A stretch of DNA of 64,000 nucleotides from Neisseria animaloris. Its GTDB lineage: Bacteria; Pseudomonadota; Gammaproteobacteria; Burkholderiales; Neisseriaceae. Position numbers and translations under genes: made by a program. The notes under the pieces were generated by a model. That model did no database searches. It saw only the letters and a list, made by a program, of their open reading frames with translations, and was not told where the DNA came from. Every line of letters starts with the position of its first letter. Positions within the stretch are counted from its first letter, which is position 1. The stretch covers positions 2,232,001 to 2,296,000 of the forward strand of contig NZ_LR134440.1 of the NCBI RefSeq assembly GCF_900637855.1, in the 5' to 3' direction. This document shows positions 27,557 to 36,607 of this stretch, piece after piece.

Positions 27557-28597
27557 ATGACCTATTATGCAGGAATCAAAAAAATCCAAGACGCTTCCAT
27601 CCGCCACCGCACCATCGAAGGCCTGCAACGCCTGCGCCGAGCCTTGGCCGAGCAGATTCCCACACGCACCGTCTCCGACACTCTGCTGCTTGCCACATGG
27701 AACATCCGCGAGTTCGATTCCGGCAAATACGGCTACCGCAGCGAAGAAGCCTATTACTACATTGCCGAAATCCTCAACCATTTCGACCTTATTGCCATCC
27801 AAGAAGTGCGGGACGGCCTCTACCCGCTGCAACACCTGCAACGGCTGCTCGGCGACAACTGGCAGTTTCTCGTTACCGACGTAACCCTAGGCACGTCCGG
27901 CAACTCCGAGCGCATGGCCTATCTCTATGACCGCCGCAAAGTCAGCTTCACCGGTTTGGCCGCCGAACTCGTACTGCCCAAAGACAAAAACGCTGAACAG
28001 GAACCCTTGCAGCTCGCCCGTTCACCCTATGTGGCAGGCTTCAAAGCAGGCTGGGCCTACCTCACCCTCGCCACCGTACACATCTACTACGGCAAAGGCG
28101 TGGCCGTCGATCCGCGCCGATTCGACGAAATCAAATCATTTAGCCGAACCATCGCCAAACACGCCGCCAAACTTTCCGGCGCACCGCAATACCGTCCCGG
28201 CGCAGAAGTAAAACCCGACAACCTCATCATGCTTGGCGACTTCAACATCTTCAACCGCAGCGACGTAACCATGCAGGCGATTACCGAAGCCGGATTCGTC
28301 GTTCCCGAAGAACTCAAAACCATCCCCGGCTCCAACGTCGCCAAAAACCGCCACTACGACCAAATTGCCTACTACAAACAGCTTGCCAAACTTAAGCCCA
28401 CCGGATGCGCAGGTGTATTCGACTTCTTCGAACACGTTTACCGCTTGGAAGACGAAGCCGCCTACGCCCAAGAGCGCGAAACCAAGCCCGGCCGCAGTTT
28501 CAAAGACTGGCGCACCTACCTCATGAGCGACCACCTGCCGATGTGGATTGAATTGGGGATTGACGACAGCGATACTTATTTGAGCGGATTGAAATAG
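27557..28597 (+). CDS. Endonuclease/exonuclease/phosphatase-family protein
   Basis: 346 residues with the catalytic blocks of the EEP (DNase I-like) fold in order: LATWNIREF, LIAIQEVR (catalytic Glu), GNSERMAYLYDRRKV, TVHIYYGK, MLGDFNIFN (Asp-x-Asn) and MSDHLPMWIEL (terminal Asp-His). No signal peptide is evident. The family cleaves phosphodiesters in DNA, RNA or phosphoinositides; the substrate is not predictable. It stands alone between a divergent permease pair and a convergent AT-rich gene. Confidence 0.87.
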   Translation: MTYYAGIKKIQDASIRHRTIEGLQRLRRALAEQIPTRTVSDTLLLATWNIREFDSGKYGYRSEEAYYYIAEILNHFDLIAIQEVRDGLYPLQHLQRLLGDNWQFLVTDVTLGTSGNSERMAYLYDRRKVSFTGLAAELVLPKDKNAEQEPLQLARSPYVAGFKAGWAYLTLATVHIYYGKGVAVDPRRFDEIKSFSRTIAKHAAKLSGAPQYRPGAEVKPDNLIMLGDFNIFNRSDVTMQAITEAGFVVPEELKTIPGSNVAKNRHYDQIAYYKQLAKLKPTGCAGVFDFFEHVYRLEDEAAYAQERETKPGRSFKDWRTYLMSDHLPMWIELGIDDSDTYLSGLK

Positions 28598-28619
28598 TTT
28601 TTAAAAAGCCGAAAGCAAA

Positions 28620-28646
28620 AGGCCGTCTGAATATTTCAGACGGCCT
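28620..28646. terminator. DUS hairpin, convergent genes
   Basis: DUS 28620-28631 and complement 28635-28646 with a 3-base loop, between the EEP gene (+) and the AT-rich gene (-). Confidence 0.75.
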
Positions 28647-28666
28647 TTTGCTTTTTAAGCCTAAAT

Positions 28667-29587
28667 TTAATCATCTTCAAAATTTTTTATTATCGTCGAA
28701 TTGGTAACATCTGTGATATCAATATTTTTTGTATTGGGATAACATTTTTTACAAGGCTTAAATCCTAATTTTTCAAGAATAGTTGTATTTTCTATAGGTA
28801 TATTAGAATTTATAGCAGTAGCATAATAGTAAGTCAGAAGAAGATCTTTCATTGAAAATCTAAATTCTTTTTTAAATTTGATTTCTAGATCTTCTTTTGT
28901 CGTGATATTTTTATTTTTTATTTTATTTATTCTAATTTGGTCTTCTTCACTTAAAGATAGATACCAACTATCAAATTTAGATAATAATTGATCTATTTTC
29001 TCTTCTATTTTTTTTAAATTCCAATTGTCAAAACTTTCTCTTCCACTATTAGGACGAAATTGTTTCTCAAAATTAGACCAGCTAACTTTATTCCATTTTG
29101 TTTCTACTTGAGCGAGAAATTTCATCTTATCCCCATTATTAATCCAATCTTCAGGTGTTCTCATTTCATTATTTCTGTGATCAATGATAGGTGTCTTAAA
29201 CCATAATCTAAACTCCTCTACACCTTTTGTTTTGTAAAATTCTAAAAAATTAGCAGGTAAGTTATAATTTTCATAATCTTTATTAAGCCACTCGCAGTCT
29301 TTATCCCGATGAAATCTGGGTTCTCTTGGTTTTTTGGCTTTTTTAAAATTATCTGTAGTTTGGATTTTTATCCACTTATTACATATTATTTTTTGAAATA
29401 GAGGATTATTTGGTTCAGTTAGTAATATTTTGCACAAAAATAATCTCTTTTTCTCTAAATCGCTGAACCAATCAATATCTTTATCTGCGTAAATTTTATT
29501 ACACTCTCTTGTTAGGTCATCATTATTGAGTGTCGTTTCTCTGTTAGCAACTAATCGTCCAAAATTAAATCTAGAGATGTAAGCCAT
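28667..29587 (-). CDS. AT-rich unknown protein with split His-Cys / Cys-Cys motif
   Basis: 306 residues, Lys/Asn/Glu-rich, encoded in DNA strikingly AT-richer than either neighbour, which suggests recent transfer. A strong AAGGAG Shine-Dalgarno is 6 bases before the ATG. No signal peptide or transmembrane helix. Residues 92-111 contain H93-x4-C98-x2-L followed by a NYNLP segment, and residues 275-284 contain GFKPCKKCYP (C279, C282). The end motif resembles Ada-type zinc domains (GYRPCxxC), in which a preceding His/Cys pair completes the site; here the halves lie about 180 residues apart. I do not recognise the family. A DUS hairpin bounds the gene on each side. Confidence 0.75.
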   Translation of the reverse strand: MAYISRFNFGRLVANRETTLNNDDLTRECNKIYADKDIDWFSDLEKKRLFLCKILLTEPNNPLFQKIICNKWIKIQTTDNFKKAKKPREPRFHRDKDCEWLNKDYENYNLPANFLEFYKTKGVEEFRLWFKTPIIDHRNNEMRTPEDWINNGDKMKFLAQVETKWNKVSWSNFEKQFRPNSGRESFDNWNLKKIEEKIDQLLSKFDSWYLSLSEEDQIRINKIKNKNITTKEDLEIKFKKEFRFSMKDLLLTYYYATAINSNIPIENTTILEKLGFKPCKKCYPNTKNIDITDVTNSTIIKNFEDD

Positions 29588-29680
29588 TTGTTCTCCTTTT
29601 CTTTATCAAAGTTAGTTATAAATAGTTGTAATTAAAATATTAATTATCATCTAATTAATTAAGATATAGCATAATTAAAA

Positions 29681-29712
29681 GGCCGTCTGAAATCAATTTT
29701 TCAGACGGCCTC
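29681..29712. terminator. DUS hairpin upstream of the AT-rich gene
   Basis: DUS 29681-29692 and complement 29701-29712; ends transcription from the neighbouring leftward gene (29726-30403). Confidence 0.65.
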
Positions 29713-29725
29713 ATTTATCCATACC

Positions 29726-30403
29726 TCACAATTTCTTAAATTCCCAAACCTTCCCATCTTCATGAAAGCTCAAATAATACTGCGCGCCCACGGCTTCGAT
29801 GGTAGCAGTGTGCCAGAAGCGTTTCTTTTGCTTGCCGAGCAATACGAAAGAAACGTAATAAGGTTCGGTGATAACGGCATCGACGGATTTTGCTTTGGCC
29901 GACCAGTTGCGGGCAACGGGCACGACATCGGCAAAGCGGACTTTGGCAAGCGGGGTGAGGTATTGGTAGCGGGCGATGCGTTCTGCAGCGGGGATACGCA
30001 TGGTTTGGGTAAGCGTCCATCGGCCGCGTTCGTAAATATAGTGGTCGATTTTTTCGGGTTGGTTGGGGTTTTGGATATCGACTTCGATGCGCGGGCGCAC
30101 GCCGTCGAAAAAGTCTACGCTTTCATACACATTAACGGCTTTGCCGTGAAGCAGCGGCAGGTTTTTTAAAGCATCTTCGGCGGCTTGCAGGGCGGCGGCG
30201 TTTTCCAATAGGTTGCCTTGATAAAAAACTTCGCTTTGCGAAGCTGCCACAACAGGCGCGGCGGCAAAGGCACGATACCCGTTGCAGCCGTAGCCATTTA
30301 GGGCTAAGGCGGTAAGAAGCACGGACAAGACGGCCAATCGGGATAGGCCGGTTTGTTTACGTTTGTTACGGGATGCGGATGGCGGATTGGTCGGGGCAGG
30401 CAT
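29726..30403 (-). CDS. Anchored protein of unknown function
   Basis: 225 residues. A basic N-terminus is followed by a hydrophobic segment (about 22-37) that could be a signal anchor; a GCNG sequence follows it but a good lipobox is not present. The rest looks like a soluble envelope protein with beta-rich ends (YYLSFHEDGKVWEFKKL). No family is recognised. Single gene, same strand as the AT-rich neighbour but separated by a DUS hairpin. Confidence 0.65.
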   Translation of the reverse strand: MPAPTNPPSASRNKRKQTGLSRLAVLSVLLTALALNGYGCNGYRAFAAAPVVAASQSEVFYQGNLLENAAALQAAEDALKNLPLLHGKAVNVYESVDFFDGVRPRIEVDIQNPNQPEKIDHYIYERGRWTLTQTMRIPAAERIARYQYLTPLAKVRFADVVPVARNWSAKAKSVDAVITEPYYVSFVLLGKQKKRFWHTATIEAVGAQYYLSFHEDGKVWEFKKL

Positions 30404-30634
30404 AGACGGTCGGCAGCGGTTGAGCGGAATGCAGAATTAAAGTAGGCTGAAAATAGCATTGTGCCGATGAAAAAACAAGTTATTCCGTGCGGTTTTTTGT
30501 GCAACCGGTTTAAGTGCAAACTATGTTTGCCGTTCATTTAACCAGTTGTGGTTGAGGGGCAACGGATGACGGCTTTCAGGCATTTCTGTATATTCCGTTT
30601 TTCACAAAAATTTCTGTGTGGTTTGGAGGAAATA

Positions 30635-31435
30635 ATGGATGCTTCCCGTCCGTTGGTTCGTGTGGTGGCCGGTGTCGTGTTGAACGGGCAAGGCCGCTAT
30701 TTGCTCAGTTCGCGCCCCGAAGGTAAGCCTTATGCGGGGTATTGGGAATTTGCAGGCGGTAAGGTTGAGGCGGGCGAAACGGAGTTGCAGGCGTTAAAAC
30801 GCGAGTTTGAAGAAGAGTTGGGCATTCAAATCCGCCGAGCGCGGCCGTGGCTGACTAAGATTCACGATTACGAGCACGCGCGGGTGCATCTGCGTTTTTT
30901 CCGTGTGGGAGCGGGGGATTGGTCGGGAGAAATTCAAGCGTGCGAAGGGCAGGCTTGGTCGTGGCAGCGGGCGGGGGATTTCGACGTATCGCCGATGCTG
31001 CCTGCCAACGGCCCGTTGCTGGCTGCGCTGGCGGTGCCGACGGAGCTTCAAGGCCGTCTGAAAACGGGCTTGTATGGCGAAAACGGTATGGGCGGATACC
31101 GTGTGGTGCCGTTTGAGTCGGCGGAGCCGCAGCATGGAAATGTTTTGATTGAAGAAACCGAATTGGTAAAGCGCGGCAAAATGCCGGAAGCCGACAGTGT
31201 TTGGGTAGTGATTTCCCGGCCGGAACAATGGCTGCGTGTGCAGGATGCCGATGTAGTGGTGTGGCAGGTGCAGAATCCGGCTGCGGCGGAAGCGGTTTGT
31301 TCGGTGTTGGAAGACGGAGTTTCCGTGCCTTTGGTGGTGTCCGCTGCATCCGACGCGGCGGGAACATACCGCAACCGCTGGTTGGCTTTGGGGGCGCATA
31401 CGGTATTGGTTGACGATGAAACCGAATGGGCCTGA
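30635..31435 (+). CDS. Nudix hydrolase (MutT-like) with C-terminal extra domain
   Basis: 266 residues from ATG 30635, which has GGAGG just upstream. Nudix domain about 5-135: VVAGVVLNGQGRYLLSSRP and the full Nudix box GGKVEAGETELQALKREFEEELGI split across residues 45-68. The family removes damaged nucleotides such as 8-oxo-dGTP. Residues 140-266 form a second region (ADSVWVVISRPEQW, WLALGAHTVLVDDE) that could be a shortened ThiE-like domain as in longer MutT/ThiE fusions; this is a guess. A frame open to 30548 is not used. A DUS lies near 31052. Confidence 0.88.
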   Translation: MDASRPLVRVVAGVVLNGQGRYLLSSRPEGKPYAGYWEFAGGKVEAGETELQALKREFEEELGIQIRRARPWLTKIHDYEHARVHLRFFRVGAGDWSGEIQACEGQAWSWQRAGDFDVSPMLPANGPLLAALAVPTELQGRLKTGLYGENGMGGYRVVPFESAEPQHGNVLIEETELVKRGKMPEADSVWVVISRPEQWLRVQDADVVVWQVQNPAAAEAVCSVLEDGVSVPLVVSAASDAAGTYRNRWLALGAHTVLVDDETEWA

Positions 31436-31510
31436 AGGTAGCCCGTCTAAGTTTTTATTTTGATTGAGTTGTTATCACTAGATTTTTGATTGTTTTGAGG
31501 CCGTCTGAAA

Positions 31511-31951
31511 ATGTCGAAATTAACCCGAAACCAGAAAATTTTGATTGCCGTTGTGCTGCTGGCGTTTGCTGCGGTGAAAGTCGTTTCTTTGTTGTGGTGG
31601 CAAGGACAGCAGCCCGATATTACGCCGGTAAGCGAAGCCGCTTGTAATGTACGCACGGGCTGCCGGTTGCCAAACGGTGCGACCGTGAAGTTCAGTGAAA
31701 ATGTTTCCGCCAAAGCCCCGTTCGATATCGTGGTGCGCGATGTCGGGCCGTCGGTGCAGGAAGTGTTTGTGAGCTTTTCGATGAGCAACATGGATATGGG
31801 TTTCAACCGCTACAAACTCATCCGTCAGGAAGACGGCACATGGGCGGCAAACCAAATCCGCCTGCCGGTGTGCACGCAAAACCGCAACGATTATCTGGCC
31901 GACATCCATATCGGTAACGAGGTTTTTCAGACGGCCTTTACTGCCGAGTAG
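31511..31951 (+). CDS. Membrane-anchored periplasmic protein of unknown function
   Basis: 146 residues. One N-terminal transmembrane helix (about 10-29) is followed by a periplasmic domain with three cysteines, a Met-containing SMSNMDMGFNRY segment and IRLPVCTQNRNDYLAD. The methionine cluster recalls copper-handling domains, but evidence is thin. The gene starts within 2 bases of a DUS and another overlaps its 3' end. Confidence 0.65.
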   Translation: MSKLTRNQKILIAVVLLAFAAVKVVSLLWWQGQQPDITPVSEAACNVRTGCRLPNGATVKFSENVSAKAPFDIVVRDVGPSVQEVFVSFSMSNMDMGFNRYKLIRQEDGTWAANQIRLPVCTQNRNDYLADIHIGNEVFQTAFTAE

Positions 31952-31976
31952 CGCCTGTAATGCTGAAAAATTGCGA

Positions 31977-32019
31977 AGGCCGTCTGAAAGTACACCGTAC
32001 AGCGGTTTTCAGACGGCCT
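31977..32019. terminator. DUS inverted pair
   Basis: DUS 31977-31988 and complement 32008-32019, between the 31511 gene and ubiK. Confidence 0.6.
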
Positions 32020-32071
32020 GATTCGCTATACAATGCCACAAACCCCATCTTACAAAAGAAGGAAGACCAAA

Positions 32072-32353
32072 ATGATCGGTAAAAAACTATTTGAAGAAGT
32101 GTCTGCCAAACTGAGCGAGACCATCGCCAACAGCCCCGCCAAAGACGTGGAAAAAAACGTGAAAGCCATGTTGGGCAGCGCATTCAACCGCATGGATTTG
32201 GTTACCCGCGAAGAATTCGACATCCAACAACAAGTGCTGATTAAAACCCGCACCAAATTGGCAGAATTGGAAGCACGTCTTGCCAAGCTTGAAGGCGAAC
32301 AGCCGCTACAACAAGTGGAAACCGTTGCCGAAGTGCCGGAACAAGTGGAATAA
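32072..32353 (+). CDS. ubiK: Ubiquinone biosynthesis accessory factor UbiK (YqiC/BMFP)
   Basis: 93-residue coiled-coil protein. IGKKLFEEVSAKLSETIANSPAKD is the N-terminal amphipathic part; MDLVTREEFDIQQQVLIKTRTKLAELEARLAKLE is the trimeric coiled coil (about residues 42-75). Family members assist aerobic ubiquinone synthesis with UbiJ. The acidic tail is variable. comM begins 16 bases later, as in many proteobacteria. Confidence 0.88.
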   Translation: MIGKKLFEEVSAKLSETIANSPAKDVEKNVKAMLGSAFNRMDLVTREEFDIQQQVLIKTRTKLAELEARLAKLEGEQPLQQVETVAEVPEQVE

Positions 32354-32369
32354 GGCCGCTTGAAGCAAG

Positions 32370-33860
32370 ATGTCCTTAGCCGTTGTTTACAGCCGTGCAT
32401 TAAACGGTATGAATGCGCCGTTGGTCGAGGTGGAAGCTCACCTTGCCAACGGTTTACCCGCTTTCAATATCGTCGGTCTGCCCGACACCGAAGTCAAAGA
32501 AAGCCGCGACCGTGTGCGAGCGGCCATCATACAGAGCGGATTCGATTTCCCCGCTAAAAAAATCACTGTAAACCTTGCGCCCGCAGACTTGCCTAAAGAG
32601 TCGGGGCGTTTTGATTTGCCTATCGCTCTCGGTATCTTGGCCGCATCGGGGCAGATCGCCGGTGACAAACTGCCCCAATATGAATTCGCCGGCGAGCTGG
32701 CTTTGTCCGGCACCTTGCGCCCCGTGCGCGGTGCACTGGCAATGGCTTGGCAAGCCATGCAGGCGGGCAGGGCATTCGTGCTGCCGTCTGAAAACGCCGA
32801 ACAAACTGCGGTAATGAGGGGCATCACTGTTTACGGTGCCGACAGTCTGGGCCAAGTTGCCGCCCATCTGAATGCAGTCGAACCGTTGGCGCAAACCGTT
32901 TATGATGCGCATATCAGGCCGTCTGAAAACATCAATTTCCCCGATTTGAAAGACGTTAAAGGCCAGCATACGGCGCGGTTGGCTTTGGAAATTGCCGCCG
33001 CGGGCGGACACAGCCTGCTGATGATGGGACCACCGGGCACGGGAAAATCGATGCTCGCCCAACGTTTGCCGGGTATTTTGCCGCCGCTGACCGACGAGGA
33101 ATTGATTGAGGTGTGGTCGCTGCGCTCGTTGCTGCCGAATCATAGGCAGGAATTGGACTACAAAAAACCTTATCAAACCCCCCATCATACTTCCAGCCAA
33201 GTGGCCATAGTCGGCGGAAATTCGGGGCCCGGAGAAATCTCGTTGGCTCACAACGGAATTTTATTTTTAGATGAACTTCCCGAGTTTGACCGCAAGGTTT
33301 TAGAGGTGTTGCGCGAGCCTTTGGAAAGTGGGGAAATTCACATTTCCCGCGCTTCCCATAAGGCGGTTTATCCGGCCAAATTCCAATTGGTTGCGGCAAT
33401 GAATCCGTGTCCGTGCGGTTACCTCGGTCATCCGGTTAAGCCTTGCCGCTGCACGCCCGAAAGTATAGCCCGCTACCGCAGCAAAATCTCCGGCCCACTG
33501 CTAGACCGCATTGATTTAACCATTGAAGTCCCTGGCCTTTCCTCAGCCGAATTGATGCGGCAAGAGGCGGGCGAAAGCAGTGCGGAAGTTTTAAAACGCG
33601 TTGAAGCGGCAAGAGAAAAACAGTATTCGAGACAAGGTAAAGTGAATGCCGCCCTGAGTGTTACGGAACTGGATACTATTGCAATGGTCAGTAAAGAGGC
33701 CCAACAAGCGTTAGGGGAATTGCTGGAAAAGTTATCGCTGTCGGCCCGCAGCTTCCACCGTATTATGCGGGTGGCGCGCACGTTGGCGGATTTGGGCAAT
33801 GACGAAACGGTAAACCGTTCGCATGTGTTGCAGGCAGTAAGTTTTCGTCGGGCTTTGTAA
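32370..33860 (+). CDS. comM: ComM / YifB Mg-chelatase-like AAA+ helicase
   Basis: 496 residues. N-terminal Lon-type domain (about 1-170; PAFNIVGLPDTEVKESRDRVRAA), then the AAA+ Mg-chelatase core with Walker A GPPGTGKS (220-227), Walker B ILFLDELPEF and a Cys cluster NPCPCGYLGHPVKPCRC. ComM is a bidirectional hexameric helicase promoting branch migration during natural transformation, in keeping with an organism carrying many uptake sequences. Two DUS copies lie inside the gene (near 32790 and 32917). Confidence 0.95.
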   Translation: MSLAVVYSRALNGMNAPLVEVEAHLANGLPAFNIVGLPDTEVKESRDRVRAAIIQSGFDFPAKKITVNLAPADLPKESGRFDLPIALGILAASGQIAGDKLPQYEFAGELALSGTLRPVRGALAMAWQAMQAGRAFVLPSENAEQTAVMRGITVYGADSLGQVAAHLNAVEPLAQTVYDAHIRPSENINFPDLKDVKGQHTARLALEIAAAGGHSLLMMGPPGTGKSMLAQRLPGILPPLTDEELIEVWSLRSLLPNHRQELDYKKPYQTPHHTSSQVAIVGGNSGPGEISLAHNGILFLDELPEFDRKVLEVLREPLESGEIHISRASHKAVYPAKFQLVAAMNPCPCGYLGHPVKPCRCTPESIARYRSKISGPLLDRIDLTIEVPGLSSAELMRQEAGESSAEVLKRVEAAREKQYSRQGKVNAALSVTELDTIAMVSKEAQQALGELLEKLSLSARSFHRIMRVARTLADLGNDETVNRSHVLQAVSFRRAL

Positions 33861-33969
33861 GGGCTTTTGCCCAATAACATAAGATGTTGTTAAAATGGAC
33901 AGCCTGAAAATTTGGGTAAATTAAAGTGTTTTCAGACGGCATCTCGGAATAAAAAAGATAAGGTATTTT

Positions 33970-34779
33970 ATGGACGCAAAAAAACAATACGGTAAAGGCC
34001 TTTCAGGTTTTATGTTGGGTTTGCTGTTGGCAACTGCTGTAATTGCAGGTGTGTTGTTCTTTTTAAATAAAAGCAATCAGAAAGTTTTCAAAAAAGAAGA
34101 AGCTCCGAAAGAGCTGCCTGCGCCGGAAATTCTAACACCTAGAAGCAGTGAGCCTATCATATCGGTGCCGCAGCAGCAGGCTTCCGGTGCAGTCAGCCCT
34201 CCCGCTTCCGATGTATTAGGCGGTTTTATTCAGGAACAACAAGCTTCTGAGTCGGTAGAAAAGATTGAGGAACCTGAAGAAACTTTTCCCGACGTAATAG
34301 ACGTGATACCGGTGCCGCAAAAACCGGAAACCAAACCTGTTGAAAAGCCGGCCCAGAAAGCCAAACCTAAAGCTGAAACCAAACCGGTCGAGAAAAAAGC
34401 CGATGCAGAAAAAGAAGAATCTAAGAAAGCGGCCAAACCGACACCCGAGCAGATTTTAAACAGCGGCAGTATTGAAAAAGCCCGTGAAGAAGCTGCCCAA
34501 GCAGAGGCCGAACGTAAAAAAGAACGCCAAGCGCAGTCCTCTGAAGAAGGCGGCCGTATCGTGCTGCAAATGGGGTCGTTCGGCAACCGTGAAAGTGCTG
34601 AAGCACACCGTGCCAAGCTGGCAATGATGGGGGTGTCGTCCAGTATCGTTGAGGGAGCCACCGGCGGTAAGTCCGTCTATCGTGTCCAAAGCAGCCGGAT
34701 GAATAAAGAAGCGGCTCGGAAAGCGCAACAAACTCTTAAACAGAACGGTGTGGACAGCTTTGCCCGCACGGTGAAATAA
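33970..34779 (+). CDS. SPOR-domain membrane protein
   Basis: 269 residues: cytoplasmic N-terminus, one transmembrane helix (about 12-32), a long Pro/Glu/Lys-rich linker with repeated KPVEK motifs, and a C-terminal SPOR domain (about 195-269; IVLQMGSFGNRESAEAHRAKL, SVYRVQSS). SPOR domains bind glycan strands lacking stem peptides at division sites, so this is probably an FtsN-type or related cell-division/peptidoglycan protein. An ATGCCGTCTGAA-type DUS (33931-33942, complement) precedes it. dsbA follows by 22 bases. Confidence 0.88.
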   Translation: MDAKKQYGKGLSGFMLGLLLATAVIAGVLFFLNKSNQKVFKKEEAPKELPAPEILTPRSSEPIISVPQQQASGAVSPPASDVLGGFIQEQQASESVEKIEEPEETFPDVIDVIPVPQKPETKPVEKPAQKAKPKAETKPVEKKADAEKEESKKAAKPTPEQILNSGSIEKAREEAAQAEAERKKERQAQSSEEGGRIVLQMGSFGNRESAEAHRAKLAMMGVSSSIVEGATGGKSVYRVQSSRMNKEAARKAQQTLKQNGVDSFARTVK

Positions 34780-34801
34780 AACTTAAACTTAAGGAAAGCA
34801 C

Positions 34802-35509
34802 ATGAAATTGAAAACCGTATTGCTGACCGCCGTTGCAGCATTGGCATTGACAGCTAATGTTTACGCGGCGACTGAAGGTAAAGATTATACCGTATTACCC
34901 AAGCCGATTCCTCAGAGCCAGGCAGATAAAATCGAGGTATTGGAGTTTTTCGGTTATTTCTGCGTACATTGTTATCACTTGGATCCTGTGCTCCTGAAGC
35001 ATGCAAAAACATTCCCTTCAGACACTTATCTGCGTACCGAACATGTTGTATGGCAACCTGAAATGCTGGGGTTCGCACGTGTGGCGGCTGCAGTAAACAG
35101 TTCAGGTTTGAAATACCAGGCCAATCAGGCCGTATTCCGTGCGGTTTATGAAGAGAAAATCAATTTGGCCGATTCTGCGACCTTTAAGCAATGGGCGGCA
35201 GCCCAAAAGGGTTTTGATGGCAAAAAACTGATTGCCGCCTATGACTCTTTCGGCAATCAAGCCCAAGCGAAAAGAATGGAAGATTTGACCAATACCTATC
35301 AAATCAGCGGTACTCCGACAGTTATCGTCGGTGGTAAATACCAAGTGAAATTTACCGGCGACTGGCAGGCAGGGATGAAAACAATTGATGAATTGGTAGC
35401 AAAAGTCCGTACCGAGCGTGGTATGAAAACGCCTTCTGCCAAGCCGGTTGCAGTTGCACCTGCTTTGAAAAGCAAAGGGGCATTGCTTGCAAAGGCTGCC
35501 AACAAATAA
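34802..35509 (+). CDS. dsbA: Thiol:disulfide interchange protein DsbA
   Basis: 235-residue periplasmic oxidase. Signal peptide about 1-22 ending VYA; thioredoxin fold with active site C54-V-H-C57 (in FFGYFCVHCYHLDP) and the cis-Pro loop SGTPTVIVGG. CVHC is the active site I recall for Neisseria DsbA proteins. The C-terminus carries an extra Ala/Lys-rich tail. It forms a transcription unit with the SPOR gene. Confidence 0.94.
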   Translation: MKLKTVLLTAVAALALTANVYAATEGKDYTVLPKPIPQSQADKIEVLEFFGYFCVHCYHLDPVLLKHAKTFPSDTYLRTEHVVWQPEMLGFARVAAAVNSSGLKYQANQAVFRAVYEEKINLADSATFKQWAAAQKGFDGKKLIAAYDSFGNQAQAKRMEDLTNTYQISGTPTVIVGGKYQVKFTGDWQAGMKTIDELVAKVRTERGMKTPSAKPVAVAPALKSKGALLAKAANK

Positions 35510-35602
35510 CATTTTGATAGAGCCGCAATATTGAGTTGTTCGGCTAATCGGGCAGTCGTAAGGCTGCCTTAAATTATTGTTTTCAAGGCCGTCTGAAAAT
35601 CT

Positions 35603-36430
35603 ATGGATATTATTTTGCTGTTCAAAGCCCTGATTTTGGGCATTATTGAAGGGTTAACCGAGTTTTTACCGATTTCAAGTACCGGTCACTTGATTGTGGT
35701 GGGGGATTTGTTAAATTTTAAAAGCAACGGAAAAGTGTTTGAAATTGCCATTCAGTTAGGGGCGGTTTTAGCGGTTATTTTTGAATACCGCCAGCGGTTT
35801 ACCCATGTTATTACCCATTTGGGTAAAGACAAAGCCGTTAACCGTTTTGTGGTAAATCTTGCCGTAGCATTTATTCCCGCAGCAGTTGTTGGATTGATTT
35901 TCAGTAAACAGATCAAAGTGTTTCTGTTTAACCCGATTACCGTTGCCGCGGCTTTGGTGTTGGGCGGTTTTATTATTTTGTGGGTCGAATGCCGCCAATT
36001 GAAAACCACGCCTAAAGTAACGAATGTAGACGATATGAAAATGCGCGATGCTTTGGTAGTCGGTTTGGCTCAGATTTGTGCATTGGTACCGGGTACTTCC
36101 CGCTCGGGCAGTACGATTATGGGGGGAATGCTATGGGGGCTGGAGCGCAAGGTTGCGACGGAATTCTCGTTCTTTTTAGCTGTGCCGGTAATGATTGCCG
36201 CAACTACTTACGATGTGTTGAAGCACTATAAACTTTTTACAATGCAAGATATCGGTTTGATTGTTGTCGGTTTCATTTCTGCATTTGTAGCCGGCTTGTT
36301 GGCGGTAAAAGCGTTGCTGAAGTTTGTCGCTTCTAAAAACTATGTGCCGTTCGCTTACTACCGCATTGTATTCGGTGGGTTGATTTTGCTGACTTGGACA
36401 ATGGGCTGGGTGGATTGGACGGAGATGTGA
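35603..36430 (+). CDS. uppP: Undecaprenyl-diphosphatase
   Basis: 275-residue BacA-family membrane enzyme that recycles undecaprenyl pyrophosphate for cell-wall and glycan synthesis. The two active-site motifs are clear: [17 protein letters not shown] (from about residue 15) and [20 protein letters not shown] (from about 158). Eight hydrophobic segments. A DUS ends 9 bases before its ATG. Confidence 0.96.
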   Translation: MDIILLFKALILGIIEGLTEFLPISSTGHLIVVGDLLNFKSNGKVFEIAIQLGAVLAVIFEYRQRFTHVITHLGKDKAVNRFVVNLAVAFIPAAVVGLIFSKQIKVFLFNPITVAAALVLGGFIILWVECRQLKTTPKVTNVDDMKMRDALVVGLAQICALVPGTSRSGSTIMGGMLWGLERKVATEFSFFLAVPVMIAATTYDVLKHYKLFTMQDIGLIVVGFISAFVAGLLAVKALLKFVASKNYVPFAYYRIVFGGLILLTWTMGWVDWTEM

Positions 36431-36467
36431 GTAGGGTTTTTCAGACGGCCTCTTGTGTAGGCGAAAT

Positions 36468-36494
36468 AAAAAAGACGCATGTTGCGTCTTTTTT
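36468..36494. terminator. Intrinsic bidirectional terminator after uppP
   Basis: AAAAAAGACGCA, loop TGT, TGCGTCTTTTTT: a perfect 12-base stem flanked by A and T runs. A DUS complement lies just before it near 36440. Confidence 0.9.
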
Positions 36495-36607
36495 ATTTTT
36501 GTAACAGCAAACCTTAACAGCATGCTGTGTTTAGCCGTATCGCTTTACAGCTTTGCGCTTCACATTAGTAAAACGTGCTTTCTAGCAGATAGTCGGGAAG
36601 CGGGAGA

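Noticed and set aside
29641..29680. Attachment site next to the AT-rich gene
   Set aside because: No direct repeat pair bracketing the gene could be found; only the DUS hairpins flank it.
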